Made by a program: the position numbers and the translations under genes. A stretch of 64,000 nt of DNA, taken from positions 14,029,854 through 14,093,853 of the forward strand of contig JABACO010000003.1 of NCBI GenBank assembly GCA_013339895.1. Reading direction: 5' to 3'. The stretch comes from Ephydatia muelleri. Taxonomy: Eukaryota > Porifera > Demospongiae > Spongillida > Spongillidae. Positions 37,161-48,579 of the stretch are shown piece after piece (positions within the stretch are counted from its first letter, which is position 1; the number at the start of each line of letters is the position of its first letter). The notes below the pieces were generated by a model, which worked only from the letters and a program-made list of their open reading frames with translations, made no database searches and had not been told where the DNA came from.

Positions 37161-37298
37161 GCCACTCCCTCAACATTTAACATGCTAGCTGAACTGGAAG
37201 CCATTCGGCACAAGAGGGACGAAGCAGCACAGCAAAATAAAGCCCCAGTTGCTGGATCTATTGAAGGCCAATCAGTACCTGTAAAAATCGAGACACTG
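37161..37298 (+). CDS. First coding exon of an unidentified gene
   Basis: Acceptor CCATACCTCAG at 37160, then a short leader and ATG at 37182 opening MLAELEAIRHKRDEAAQQNK and APVAGSIEGQSVPVKIETL, ending phase 0 at CTG/GTGAGA. The start looks like an amphipathic, charged helix that could begin a coiled coil. No further exon could be joined; the large inverted repeat at 37965 begins shortly downstream and may have cut the gene. Function unknown. Confidence 0.45.
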
Positions 37299-37737
37299 GT
37301 GAGAAAAGTGGTCTAGTTAAAACTGTGCAACCGTACTGGCGGCAACAGCCCTGGAAAGAGTGTATGTTAGCGGTGCCATTGGAATGTTTAGACCTACCAT
37401 CCAAACAACAGACTGGTCACTTCTCCAGTTATCGTTTTCTTTGCATGCGCAAGTGTGCGTGCGTGTGTGTATGTATGTGTGTGTGTGCTCAGTCCACTGA
37501 TCAGGTTATCACAATCTCTTTGCATATGCATGTGTGTGTATGTCTGTGAAGTGTGTGTGTGTTGTCATTGGGAGTAAGGTGTGCTATTCGGTTAAATTGA
37601 TAGTTTTTACCTCTCATCTGTAGAGCAATCCAACTGATCTAAGTTGATCTCTTTGTACATGTATCTCACCCTTTGGTTTTGGATTTTAAAAAAATTAAAT
37701 GGTACATGTCATGTACCCAGCTTCTGTGTGTGTGCAT

Positions 37738-37741
37738 GTGT

Positions 37742-37823
<82 letters not shown>
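37738..37823. repeat. (TG)n microsatellite
   Basis: About 80 bp of TG dinucleotides; looser TGTG-rich patches also at 37450-37490 and 37525-37565. Confidence 0.97.
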
Positions 37824-37964
37824 AAGGAGCTAGAAGTGTGCATAAGGTACCGTTGAGAGCTCTTTAGTATCTTTGTTATTCAGGTCAAACAATAGTTTGG
37901 AATCATGAAGGTCTTTAAGAACCAGAACCTTGATGGATTCTTTGTTGAAGACCAGTGCTGCAGC

Positions 37965-40405
37965 CTTTGCTGAAATTGCAGGCACTAATAACTGGAATTG
38001 AGGGGATTTAATCAGTCATGTTGAACACTTGAAGACATTCTTTTATCACATTGCTGTTACACTAGTGATTGGAGTAAATGTACTTTCAGTTGTTTTATTA
38101 TTTTTGTGGATGCTGTTTATCACACACAAAAAATCAGATTTTGTTTAGCTTGCATGCTTTGTAGCTCCTGGTAGATTTAAAACAAGAGATTGTTTTACAG
38201 TATATCTATGCTTTTACAATTATAATAAGCATGATGCCTATTATTGAACAGAGTGTTAAAATGCAGAAAATAACGTACTCGATATCAAATGAAATGCACT
38301 CTTGAAATCAAATCCATCGTTTCCTATAACATATCATTGCCTCAGTTCCATTTCGCAAGTTGAAGCCGGCTGTTGGGAATGATATGAATGGCACCTTGTC
38401 AAATTCCATAGCAAGGATTGCATCCATCCCTGTGAAGAAACGTAAAATGGATTGGGTCAAATGCCCATGTAATGTGAAGACAAAAAGAAAAAAAAAAATC
38501 CTAGCATGAACAATACGAGATGGGACTAACCTCCACAAACTTTGCAACATGTGTAAACAAAATATCGTTTCAATCTGTTGTGGGTGAAATGTGACAGAAC
38601 AATGCACACGTAATGTTTTAAATCTCTCTATGGATTGATCCATAGCCATAGCTACTTTAAATTTAAAAGTACAATAATAGTCCTGCAGTAATGCTCTTAT
38701 GTTGTGGCATCTTGCTATTTCCAATCTCAAATAGTGCATTCGCCGCATAATCAGCACCCTATGAGTAGGTTACGTAAAGCTACTGGTTTAGCTACTTCAC
38801 GTACAATACCGTGTGACTAATTATTCTACTACCTTCTGTATAAATTATCAGGAATATCACAAACATCAACAGCAATGTTACGTTTGTAAACAAACCTTAG
38901 CTTGCACAATTCACATTGCAGAGTTTACACCTCGGTAATAAAACTGCTATGCCTGCATTCATGCCAGTAAGGACACCATTAATTATTTGTATGTGCATGA
39001 AGAAGTACATATGTTGACCTCCTAAAGTACAGCACAATACATATATGTATAATACCTTAAGCACCTAGAAGGATCAAAGCTACTTTTATTTGCTTCCTGG
39101 CATCATTGAAAACAATTTTTAGCCTAATTGCAATTCTCAGTGGTTCCAAAGACGATAGATTAGATTAAAACAATTTCATCAACAATATATATTAATACTG
39201 ATGCATTGATTTTTAAAACAAACAACACAAAAAGCGTTAATTATAGTACTGCATTGGATCTAGACATAAATAACAATATAATTAATCGTTATATCTAAAC
39301 AGGTAAATCCTCTAGTTAGTAAAAAATGAAATACATAATAACCTTGTTTGCAGACACAATATCCTTCAATTTCAGAAGAATTGTGGGTTGAACGAATGTA
39401 TAAGTGAGATTGTACAAAAGGTAGTAGAATAATGTGTCACATAGTATTGTACATGAAGTAGCTAAATTTTTACTTAACCTGCACATAATTATTAATAGAT
39501 AATGGTTGCAAGAAATGATAGAGAGTTGTTTGGTGCTGATTATGCAGCGAATGCAGTATTTGAGATAGGTAATAGCAAGATGTCAATTGGCAATCACTAA
39601 TACATTAGAGCATTACTTCAGGACAATCAAAGTGAAAGTAGTTATGGATCAATTCATAGAGGGATTAAAAACACTATTTGTGCATTGTTAATCCACAATA
39701 GATTGAAATGGTATTTTGCTTGCACGTCGCAAAGTTTGTAGAGGTTAGTCCCATCTAGTATAGGAATTAATCATTTTGTCTTCTTGACGTGAAATTGATT
39801 TTAGAAGAGCAAGCATATCAGTTTTTAAATGAGACAGACAGTACGTCTTGTCAAGCATATCAGTTTTTAAATGAGACAGACAGTACGTCTTGTCAAGGTA
39901 CATTCGCATACGTGTTACCAACATTCTCTTCCAGATGGGAAATTGCCCCATGGGCGTTTGACCCAGTCCATTTTAATGACCCCACTGCAAGATTCCCAAC
40001 AGCTGAAACTTGCAAAATGGAAATGAAGGGATGATATGGTGGAAGCAGTTATAGGAAACGATGGATTGGGAATGTTATAAATTTTCAAGAGTGCATTTCA
40101 ATTGATGAGTGGGTTATTCTCTGCATTTGTTTACTAGCTCTGTTCATTAATAGGCATCGTGTTCATTTTAATTATAAAAGCATAGATATACTGTAATACA
40201 ATCTCTTGTTTTTAATCTACCAGGAGCTACAAAGCCGGCATGCGAGCTAAACAATCTGAAATTTTCATTATAAAAATGAACAATATCCACAAAAATAAAA
40301 CAACAAATATCACCAATCACTAGTAATGTGATATAGCTAGTCAAGAAGTCTTGTAGGTGGTTAAATATGTTCATGAATTGTTACAGCACTGTGTCACATA
40401 TAATT
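37965..40405. mobile_element. Large inverted-repeat element, arms ~0.8 kb
   Basis: Left arm about 38015-38750 and right arm about 39540-40400 are reverse complements along their length: CACTAGTGATTGG, GTAGCTCCTGGTAGATTTAA, TATATCTATGCTTTTA, TGCACTCTTGAAA, CCATCGTTTCCTATAAC, GATGGGACTAACCTCCACAA and AGCAAGATG-type words all recur inverted. The arms differ by many point changes and indels. The ~0.8-kb centre is AT-rich with no recognised gene. The right arm contains a perfect 42-bp tandem duplication (39807-39894). Class unknown: no transposase seen. Confidence 0.8.
39807..39896. repeat. 42-bp exact tandem duplication
   Basis: AGCATATCAGTTTTTAAATG through GTACGTCTTGTCA occurs twice in a row, translating to 14 residues repeated (AYQFLNETDSTSCQ). 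It is in the right arm of the large inverted repeat and is absent from the left arm, so it arose after the inversion. Confidence 0.9.
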
Positions 40406-40489
40406 AACCTTCAGGGATTGCTGGCCTTTGTACTGCTTCTCTACGTTTAGCTCGGAGGGCCTCAAGCAGAGTCCCGCTTAGTATATGCC

Positions 40490-41200
40490 CTCTTTTCTCT
40501 ACTATATTCCTGCAGCACCTCCAGCCTGTACTCTGTCATCATAATGTCAGCTGGTGCATCCCATAGATTGCTAGAGAAGTAGTTTCTTTTTGCATCATCG
40601 TTGTGTTTCTCAACACCTGAAGTGCATAAATAACTATCAACAAAGAAGTACAGTGCATTACCAATCTTGACATGAAAATTGTCGTATTGGTTTGGGACAT
40701 GGTATACCATTGCATGCATGTAAGGAGTTACATATTTCTTTTGGTGACCCTCTTCTTTGATGCTTAAGAAGAGTTGAAACCATTGTTTGGCCTGTATAGA
40801 CAGAATAGAGTAGCATTTCATCCTTATTATATTTGCACACTAGCTAAACTTACCTTTTGGTGGAATTGATTTGAAGCATTCTGCATGCATGGGTGGTGGT
40901 GATTCATTAGACAGTATGCTGTATAAATCTTCAAAATCCTTAGGATTCCGTATGCCAACAACGAAAAGAGGTCACTTGGTGACAAGTGATATGACTCACT
41001 GCACATAGTACCTCCCATAACTTCACTACTGTTGTGCGCAAGGCACTAGGCAGAAGGATGTCTTTCATCTATGAAGGAAGCAGCTGGTATACACAATGTA
41101 CATGTATGATGAATGTTACTAATGTCAAGTGTATTTGTACCTTAAGAACTTTCCTTTTACTTTTACCAGTTAAGGATGTCCACTCATGACATGAAGTATT
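40490..41200 (-). pseudogene. Multi-exon fragment of a repetitive gene family (TPYMHA..YHVP...GVEKHND)
   Basis: Minus strand, exons with small introns: HEWTSLTGKSKRKVLK (to 41141), MKDILLPSALRTTVVKLWEV (41068 down), DFEDLYSILSNESPPP, AKQWFQLFLSIKEEG and KKYVTPYMHAMVYHVPNQY, and after a 54-bp intron GVEKHNDDAKRNYFSSNLWD, then APADIMMTEYRLEVLQEY and a stop at 40490. I recognise the pattern as one repeated in many copies in sponge and cnidarian genomes, apparently mobile-element borne, but cannot name a domain. One join (PPK to AKQWF) is off by one base, so this copy may be dead. Upstream exons not found. Confidence 0.5.
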
Positions 41201-42895
41201 TGTGTCAGACTTCCATTCTTATTCTTCTTTTGAAGCGCTTCTCGAGAACTGGTTCCGCATGGTGAATCCGATGACTCCATTCGTTGCAAATTTGAAAAGA
41301 CACTTTAAATTGAATGGCCAATGAACTATGCTAGCACACGAATATAAGTAGCGTTCTAATCGAAGAATCTTAATGTACATATAATATATCCGGTGTGAAT
41401 CAATGCGTACTGAATGGAGTATTAAAGTACAGTGTAAGACAAAAGGATTATCCATGCATGTATAATAGTGAACAGTACCGGTATCTCTCTAGCTTGCATT
41501 TTTAATGAATTACTTGTATCAGAGTAGTCAGATCCCGAGTAGGGAGACACAACGGAACGAGCCATATTATAGGTTTCCTTGGTTACGTCGTAATCCCTCC
41601 TTTCCATTGTCCGATGATTTTGGTTGTAATAGCAATGGCATAGCTAGGGTACGGCCCCTGGCAGGGTTTAGGTACTACAACAGAGGTCGGATTAACAATA
41701 ATACTCACCCGCCGAAGTAAGAACTGGTAGTACTACGTAATAACCATCTCTATTTCGAGTCGGTAATTAAGGTATCAGCAACGAATTAATGGTGGCGTGC
41801 TGTACCATAAATATATAATATCAGTAATCATGGTGACTCCACCACCGGGCAGTGAGTTGTATGTGCTGAGAAGGAAACCATGCACCATCGACTCGCAATC
41901 GGCACATATAAACAAGCGTATCTCAGACTCTTCGCTGAGATATTGTGGTACAACTTTGAAGGCACAACCTATGACACGCGATTGCGCAAGAGTTGCCTTG
42001 GATTTCGCTTTTGTGGGAATTATGCGTTGATGCGTGTGGTGCACTGTGGCGTTCTAGCACTAGGGCTTCCCTATTCATATGGATCGTACATGCGGTGAGA
42101 AGTTGCTTGCACACTTCGTGTTTCGATCAAAATCCTACGCACGCGTGATCACAGAGAAGGCTGCATATAGCTTTCAGTTATAACGTATAACCTATACTTT
42201 GCGTAAAATACTGTCAAAAAAAACCTAGTCTCGCTGTTTGGTGATGGCTGTTGCTGAGTGTTAACTCATATAATACAGCGTATCGTAACAAAACGTACCA
42301 AGCTATAGGAAACATCGTTCCAACATACTCCACGGACACACGACCGGGGTCGTGCATCAGTGCATGTATGCTGCCATGTCTGAGAGTTGGCCGGGTAGTG
42401 CTATAGTAGTATCGTACAAGAAGCAAGGCTTTGAGGAGTGCTTGGGCAACGTTATGACGTTTAATTCATTATTAATAATTTATGGCTTGAACGGGGTACT
42501 AGAATTCACATACTTGAATCTAGAAATAGACGTGCACATGGGGTAGATACGCTATTTGCACATATAAATATGCAAATAGCTTTGGCTTCAGAATCAACTT
42601 TATAGATCGTCCACGCGGTAAAACAGGAAAGGGAAAATAGTGATCAAAAGTATGCCAGCCATTAAATGTATACAGTAAAACGAAACCCCGTTTTGAAATT
42701 GATGGGGGCAAACAGAAGATATACAAACAATGCATGTGTTATATGTCCCTGTATCATACTTAGGTTTATAAACTTTACTACAAGTCTTTGGTACTAAACT
42801 GTGTGTGATTGATAGAAATTACCCGTAGACTCCATGTTCAATAATTTTATTACGCGTATTACGGAATTCAAATAATTCATGTCCGCAATTGCTGG
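41200..42895. other. No gene recognised
   Basis: About 1.7 kb with a few 60-90 codon frames on both strands (for example 41797-42030 plus) but no motif, no consistent splice borders and no repeat structure that I can see. Confidence 0.4.
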
Positions 42896-42899
42896 CCAT

Positions 42900-43136
42900 G
42901 TTCTGTTCCAAATTCTTGATAAGACTTGATAAGTCTTATAACTCTTCCTAAGTCATGGCAAATCTTACTTGGTAAGTCTTGATAAGATTTTTCAAACCGT
43001 GATAAGTCATGACTAGTCTTAAAATTTCTGTTCCAAATTCTTGATAAGACTTGATAATTCTTGGATAATTCTTGCTAAGTCATGGTAAGTCTTACTTGGT
43101 AAGACTTGATAAGACTCGTAAAACCGTCGCAAGATT
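42900..43136. repeat. ~118-bp tandem duplication of CTTGATAAGACTTGATAAG words
   Basis: TTCTGTTCCAAATTCTTGAT, AAGACTTGATAA, CTAAGTCATGGTAAGTCTTA, CTTGGTAAGACTTGATAAGA repeat twice (42901-43020 and 43024-43136) with internal 10-bp TTGATAAGAC sub-repeats. It abuts the truncated end of the RecQ fragment. Confidence 0.8.
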
Positions 43137-43146
43137 TTTTTGTAGG

Positions 43147-43552
43147 TTACCACTTGAAAACACAGTGCGCTTCATCAACAGTTACTGCCACAGTGCTAAC
43201 TGACAGAGGAGGACAGACAAGAAGTTGTCTCCACAAGCTGTCTATACCAAGAATGGCCTCAGGAGCACTGTACAGGAGCTGAAAATGACCAAGAGACACT
43301 TGTCTTTCACTAGTAATTAGTTCCTTGTCCACATCTGCAAAAATTAGAAGAAAACCTCAACTACACATTTGCATCTACATCTATGCACCTAACATTGCTT
43401 GAGGTTATTATACATAAGAAAACTTACCGGTGTTTCCAGAGAGTATTGCAGCATTTACACCTCTCTTCTGTAAACCAGAGACTTGGTCGACCATCAGGAA
43501 AACTAGTGGAGAAATTAATAGGGCTGAGCTACGTTGAACTTGTGGAGCAGTG
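43147..43552 (-). pseudogene. RecQ-like DNA helicase fragment, two exons
   Basis: Exon 1 (to 43428): SALLISPLVFLMVDQVSGLQ and KRGVNAAILSGNT, the motif Ia region (VVSPL..LM.DQV) of RecQ helicases. Exon 2 (43147-43334) joins in phase after a 93-bp GT-AG intron: VSLGHFQLLYSAPEAILG, WRQLLVCPPLSV and VAVTVDEAHCVFKW, the DEAH (motif II) region. It is cut just before motif II's end by a tandem repeat and lacks motif I (Walker A) upstream and the HelicC half, so it cannot be an active helicase. Short RecQ-like fragments of this type are multi-copy in sponge genomes (from general knowledge). Confidence 0.75.
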
Positions 43553-43639
43553 TTTCACTTCAGTTTGAAGTCGAACATGACGGTAGGAGTTGACTTCCCG
43601 TACCCAGTAGGAATTAACCAAGCGAACGCATCTCGACAC

Positions 43640-43805
43640 AGCAAAAAAAAACGCGTCGAATCAATTATTGATTTCACAACTGCATGATTTTAAATCAATT
43701 GTTAAATCAAGGCATGATTCACAGTAAAATCAAGTGCGCTTGATTTGCACTTGATTTTACTGTCAAATCAATTGCGAATCAATAATTGATTTGACGCTGT
43801 GCGAC
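43640..43805. mobile_element. Palindromic ~160-bp MITE
   Basis: GCGTCGAATCAATTATTGAT at the left is mirrored by AATCAATAATTGATTTGACG at the right; inside, ACAGTAAAATCAAGTGCG and CACTTGATTTTACTGT pair as well. The whole segment can fold as one hairpin. It lies just upstream of the RecQ fragment. Confidence 0.8.
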
Positions 43806-44035
43806 CATTGTACATATCGAAAAGCACTTCCTCCTGCTTGCCCTTGAGTATTAGGCCTTCCTGGTGAACACATCTTAAAGAATAAGCTACCGCTTCACGG
43901 AATTCAGCTGAATACGCCATCACTCGATCAGACTAGTATACGGAAAGGATTACAACCTAATTACAACAGTGCACGATCACCAGTTTCTGGTGAATGCTGC
44001 TAGCGCATGCACACAAAGACCTTGTCCATCGCTAC

Positions 44036-44093
44036 CAGGCCCTATTTTTTGTCCCGCTAACTGTAATATTTTAATAGGGCCTGGGGACGAAGC
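44036..44093. repeat. Short hairpin CCAGGCCCTATT
   Basis: CCAGGCCCTATT and its exact complement AATAGGGCCTGG are separated by 32 bases. A lone stem-loop; function unknown. Confidence 0.7.
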
Positions 44094-44582
44094 TAGCTAG
44101 CTGAGCATGCATAGAAAAGTAGCAGGTGAATCTCTACATGATGTTAATGCTATTTTATTGCTATTAAGATAGCAGGTAATGCCAACAGTTCCTGTACGGA
44201 AAGGAAATCTTAATCCACAGGTCTTTCAGTACAGGGCGCCTACCAGTAATAACCCCTAACATAATCATTGGATGTGTCAATTAGAGTGTTTCTCACCAGT
44301 CACCTCACCTGAGCATCCTGATCCAAGACCTCCTTTAGCAATTGCAATAGACAATTTGTCTGTTCTGGGTGCCCAGTGTGTTTGGACATGCTAACACAGC
44401 CAATGGAACTTCCCTGTAAACCAACAATGGTGTGCAGTGTCCTAGCTGCTTATTGCCTTTTACTTCCACTTTTGTGCGTGGCTATGTTTGGCTTGTGTGT
44501 GTGTGTGTGTGTGTGTTGTGTGTGACATGCACACAAGTTCAAAGTAGTTTGCATACTGCATAAGATTTGAACACCTATTGCC

Positions 44583-44583
44583 C

Positions 44584-44638
<55 letters not shown>
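44583..44638. repeat. Poly-C tract, about 52 bases
   Basis: An uninterrupted run of C, the longest homopolymer in the window, preceded by a short TG repeat (44495-44520). Confidence 0.97.
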
Positions 44639-44789
44639 CTCTTGTAAATAAACCGAGGGCGTTGGGGCTTGTAGTGACTTCGCATATCTTCCCATACGCG
44701 ATGAATGCCAAATTAAAATGTTGTCACAAAGTGGTATTGGCTACTCTGTAATAACTAGTTGTCTCTTGTCTACATGTAAACGCACCATA

Positions 44790-47700
44790 TATGCATAGTT
44801 GTTTATCACTCCCATGCATGTTTAGTTATGACATTTATAAACAATTTATGTTTTGTTACTCATGGGAGCCACTAAGATATGAATCTAGTATTTACGCTGA
44901 TATAAGAACTGTTAGCGTGCATGGGATTTATACGCTGATTGTGAAGAGATGCATGAATTCTATACTCACAAAATATGTGTCCCGCATTAAAGGCATTCGC
45001 TAACAACTTGTGCTTCAGTAAGACACATATATGCTGTAGTGCGTGTGTCGTTTGACTATGCGACCTATAGTATATAGATTTCTCTTAGGCCTAGACCACT
45101 TTGCAGCGACATCCCGGCGATACGTAAATAGACGCACATGCCATGGTTTCTGTGAGTCTCTATAGTTATAGATATAACCTTCAAAAATTTATTTTAGCCC
45201 CAAACCCCAAATATGGCGCCATAATACAGACAGCTCTCCACAGAGTCTCGACATTGTTCAGATGAAACGTCCTAACTGTATACAGATTTCGTGATGGTGC
45301 GTAACTGTTTGCAAATATTGGCGTTTCTCGTACTTCAAACATAATAATAATACACATAATGCATGAAAACAAGGTAATGAAATAAGCAAATAATAATATT
45401 TAATTGTATGGCATATTTACATCTACGTAAATATGTGCGCAAATGTAATGTTTCATGTTTGCGACACATCTACACATGCTGTTCAAACGTATAGTAAATA
45501 CAATTTTTTTGGCAGTCTGAGATGCATGTGATTGACGTGCCGTGGAATAGCCTGTGCATGTGTTTGTGCCCAGTGGGGATGATGTAAGCATCCAGTGAAT
45601 ATACACTGACTGTTGCTAGGGGAAACAGGGCTCCATTTGATTGTTGCCACTGTCCACCTGCAATATCCTCACACAACGGAGGATACAGAGGTCATAGTGC
45701 CATTCACTCTCTGCATGAATTACTGAGAGATACACCAGACTGTTGTTCCATTTCAGGTGATTCCAACAGTCAGGCCTGTATGTGGTCATTAATATGTAAG
45801 TGTTATGTAAGTACATAAGTGTTTGATTATACTCTCATCATCTATACTGTGTGTAGATATGACCCCTCTCTTTGGATTAAATATGCACTATGGAGATATG
45901 ACGAGTAGAATATATCTTAATTGTCTATACTATGTTCAATTACAACTGCTTGGAATAGTGCATGGCCACCTGCATAAGTTAATATCATTCCAAATGTGTT
46001 CTCTTTAGAGATTGACAAGCATAAAACCAATTGTCCATTGTTTATTCAACAAAATCGTGCGTGTGCTGCTTTGGCGTGATGTATACAATGATGTAATGTT
46101 AAAATCAGTTATGCATACTGCATACAGGAGTACAGTACATGTTATTCGTGGGCTAAATATAGGACTATGTATGTCTTTGATACTCTTGGGAACGACTAAG
46201 ACATTAATCATGTACGCTTATACACTGATATAAAGAACTGTTATAGCGAAAAACAGTATAAGTGATATCCGCTTTCCTGACCTGTCGACACTAATGGAAG
46301 GTAAGCGTGCATGGGATTTATACGCGTCAGGCCGCTGATTGTGAAGAGATGCTATACTCTCAGAATCATCTAGCTTTATGTGTCCCCGCAGTAAAGGCAT
46401 TCGCTAACAACTTGTGCTTTCGTCATATATGCATGTGTCGTTTAACTATGCGAAGCCGTATACAGTAGCTGTCTGTAAAACGTGGGTAGCGCTATGAGCG
46501 ATGTATAAAATGAATTTCAAGTAGATAGCAACCCGTACCGTGGCAGAATTTGATACCATATTCGGACGGCTAACAGTCAGCTATCAAACTGCATATAATC
46601 TAGGAGAGCGTTTAACGTGTGCTTACCCATGCATTTCGTATATGCAATTATTAAATATCTCTATTGCAAGACGACGATACATATAAATAGAGGAGCACGC
46701 ATGCAACGCGAATTGATCGGATATGATTTGGGACAGTCACGAGAATATTGTGCTTTGTTTATATTAACTATAATCTTTAATATATGTTAACCCAAAGACA
46801 GGGGAGGGGAAGGGGGGGGGGGGGCCAAAGTCCCTCCCCCTCCACTATAGTTGAAAGGGCCCGACCTCTCCCTCATTGTCTAGTTATGGACCTTACATGA
46901 ATGATAGCGGCATAAAATACTTTGCAACGCGACAAGCGAGCAGTAGAGGCATGCAAATGCAGTAGCTCGAGAGGATGCAGCTCTGGGTTACGAAAACCTC
47001 GACACTGCATTTATCAGCAAATGCACTAACTCGCGCAGTGCTGCGTGATGTATTGTTATGATGCGACCTGCATGTGCGTAGATGCTTTGCACATATACAT
47101 GTATTAGCGTAAAACAGTGATTGGCAGTATAGGGAAACCTCTTTGTTTGTTAACGTGGTTATCACTCCAGCTGCCCCTATATCTTGCTTTAGTACTAGGA
47201 GCAATGCACAAGAATCTCAGCCAAACTTCCCCCATGCATAGTTGTTTATCACTTTTCTGTTTATTAATGACAATTATAAGCATGCACATGTACGTGGAAA
47301 TGCATAAATTCTATGCTCACAGAATCATCTAGCTTTATATAACGTGCAATAATTAATGTTTATTTTATCCAAACCTCATGCAAATATAGCGCTTAATACA
47401 GACAGCTCTCCAAAGAGTCTCAACATTCTTCAGACGAAACGTACTAACTGCATACAGATTTCGTGATGGTGCATGCGTACGCGTAAATGTTTTGCAAATA
47501 TTAGCGTAAATGTATTAATTGTTTATAACCTTCAAAAAATTATTTTAGATCCAAACTCCGAATATGGTGCATAATAGAGACAGCTCTTTACAGAGTCTCG
47601 ACAGTGCATTGCATATTTTCAAAAAGCATTAGTTTCCAAAGCTTCACCCCGTGTATCCCCTAGTTGGAAGGGCAGGCAGGGCCTTCCCCTCACTGACTAT

Positions 47701-47905
47701 TCATAGGGAGGAGCGCTCCTCACAAATTCGCTATTTTTATGGACAATGCAGGCCGCACAAAATACTTGGCAAAGCGACAAGGGAGCAGTATAGGCATGCA
47801 AATGCTCTATAGCTCGAAACTGCTCGATCTGTGTTACGCAAGCATTTATCAGCAAATGAGTGCTGCTCGCGTGTGCATTATGTAATGTTTTGATGCAACG
47901 AGTGG
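44790..47905. repeat. Cluster of diverged direct repeats, three to four blocks
   Basis: Several blocks recur in the same orientation. GTGCATGGGATTTATACGC with GGCATTCGCTAACAACTTGT (44919, 46304); ATAACCTTCAAAAA, CAGACAGCTCTCCA, TACAGATTTCGTGATGGTGC (45173, 47395, 47525); TGCATAGTTGTTTATCAC (44794, 47235); AAAATACTTTGCAACGCGAC, GAGCAGTA, GCATGCAAATGC (46915, 47758). They look like overlapping remnants of one repeat family of roughly 0.8-1.2 kb per unit. No coding capacity. A G-tract with TIR-like surroundings sits at 46800-46895. Confidence 0.65.
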
Positions 47906-48579
47906 GTCTAAAAGGGTATAATTAGAGCAGTCTACTCCCAAACGAACAGGAATAATGGCATGGTGTCGCGAACTCATTATCACACTCCACTATATATGCA
48001 TGAGGCAGCTAGAGTAGCTATTTGCACAACATGAATGAAACGTAGCTACATCAAGAGTCTCAGTAGCCCATGCATGAACACCGATATATAGTGTAGCATG
48101 TTTACGCTGCCTGGTGTGGTGTTTGTATTGTACTAGCAATAGCTGGAGAAACATGCATGGACCGTTAGTTTCATTCCAAATGCTCACGCGCGCGATTGTA
48201 AGTATTTAGAGAAATTCTAGACCTAGCTCACAGCGTTACTTACTGACGTCGCGCTGTACCGTATATCAAGGTACACGCAACCGAATATGCAAAATGTACA
48301 TTTAGAATTGTATCTCTATCAAACTAAGGCCTACATGTGTTCATGACACGTGTGGTAGTGGATAGAGCACACTTCAGTTGTATTTTAAAAAAAAACCGCA
48401 TTAATATAATATTTCATTACTACGGTGTGGCCCATTTCAATACTTCTGTGCGTTGGTCTTTTTGACCCGCGTTTCAATGCGATGCTGTATAATACTGTAT
48501 ACATGTTCATCAATACTCACTCCCTTCCACACTGCGCTATTCCCCTTATCCGAATTTTATCCATTTTTTGTTTTTATAG

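Noticed and set aside
41797-42114. Possible small plus-strand gene (TPPPGSELYVLRRKPCTIDS frame)
   Set aside because: No family resemblance, no splice context and comparable antisense frames; kept as unassigned.
44450-44711. Poly-glycine reading frames on the minus strand
   Set aside because: By-product of the poly-C tract.
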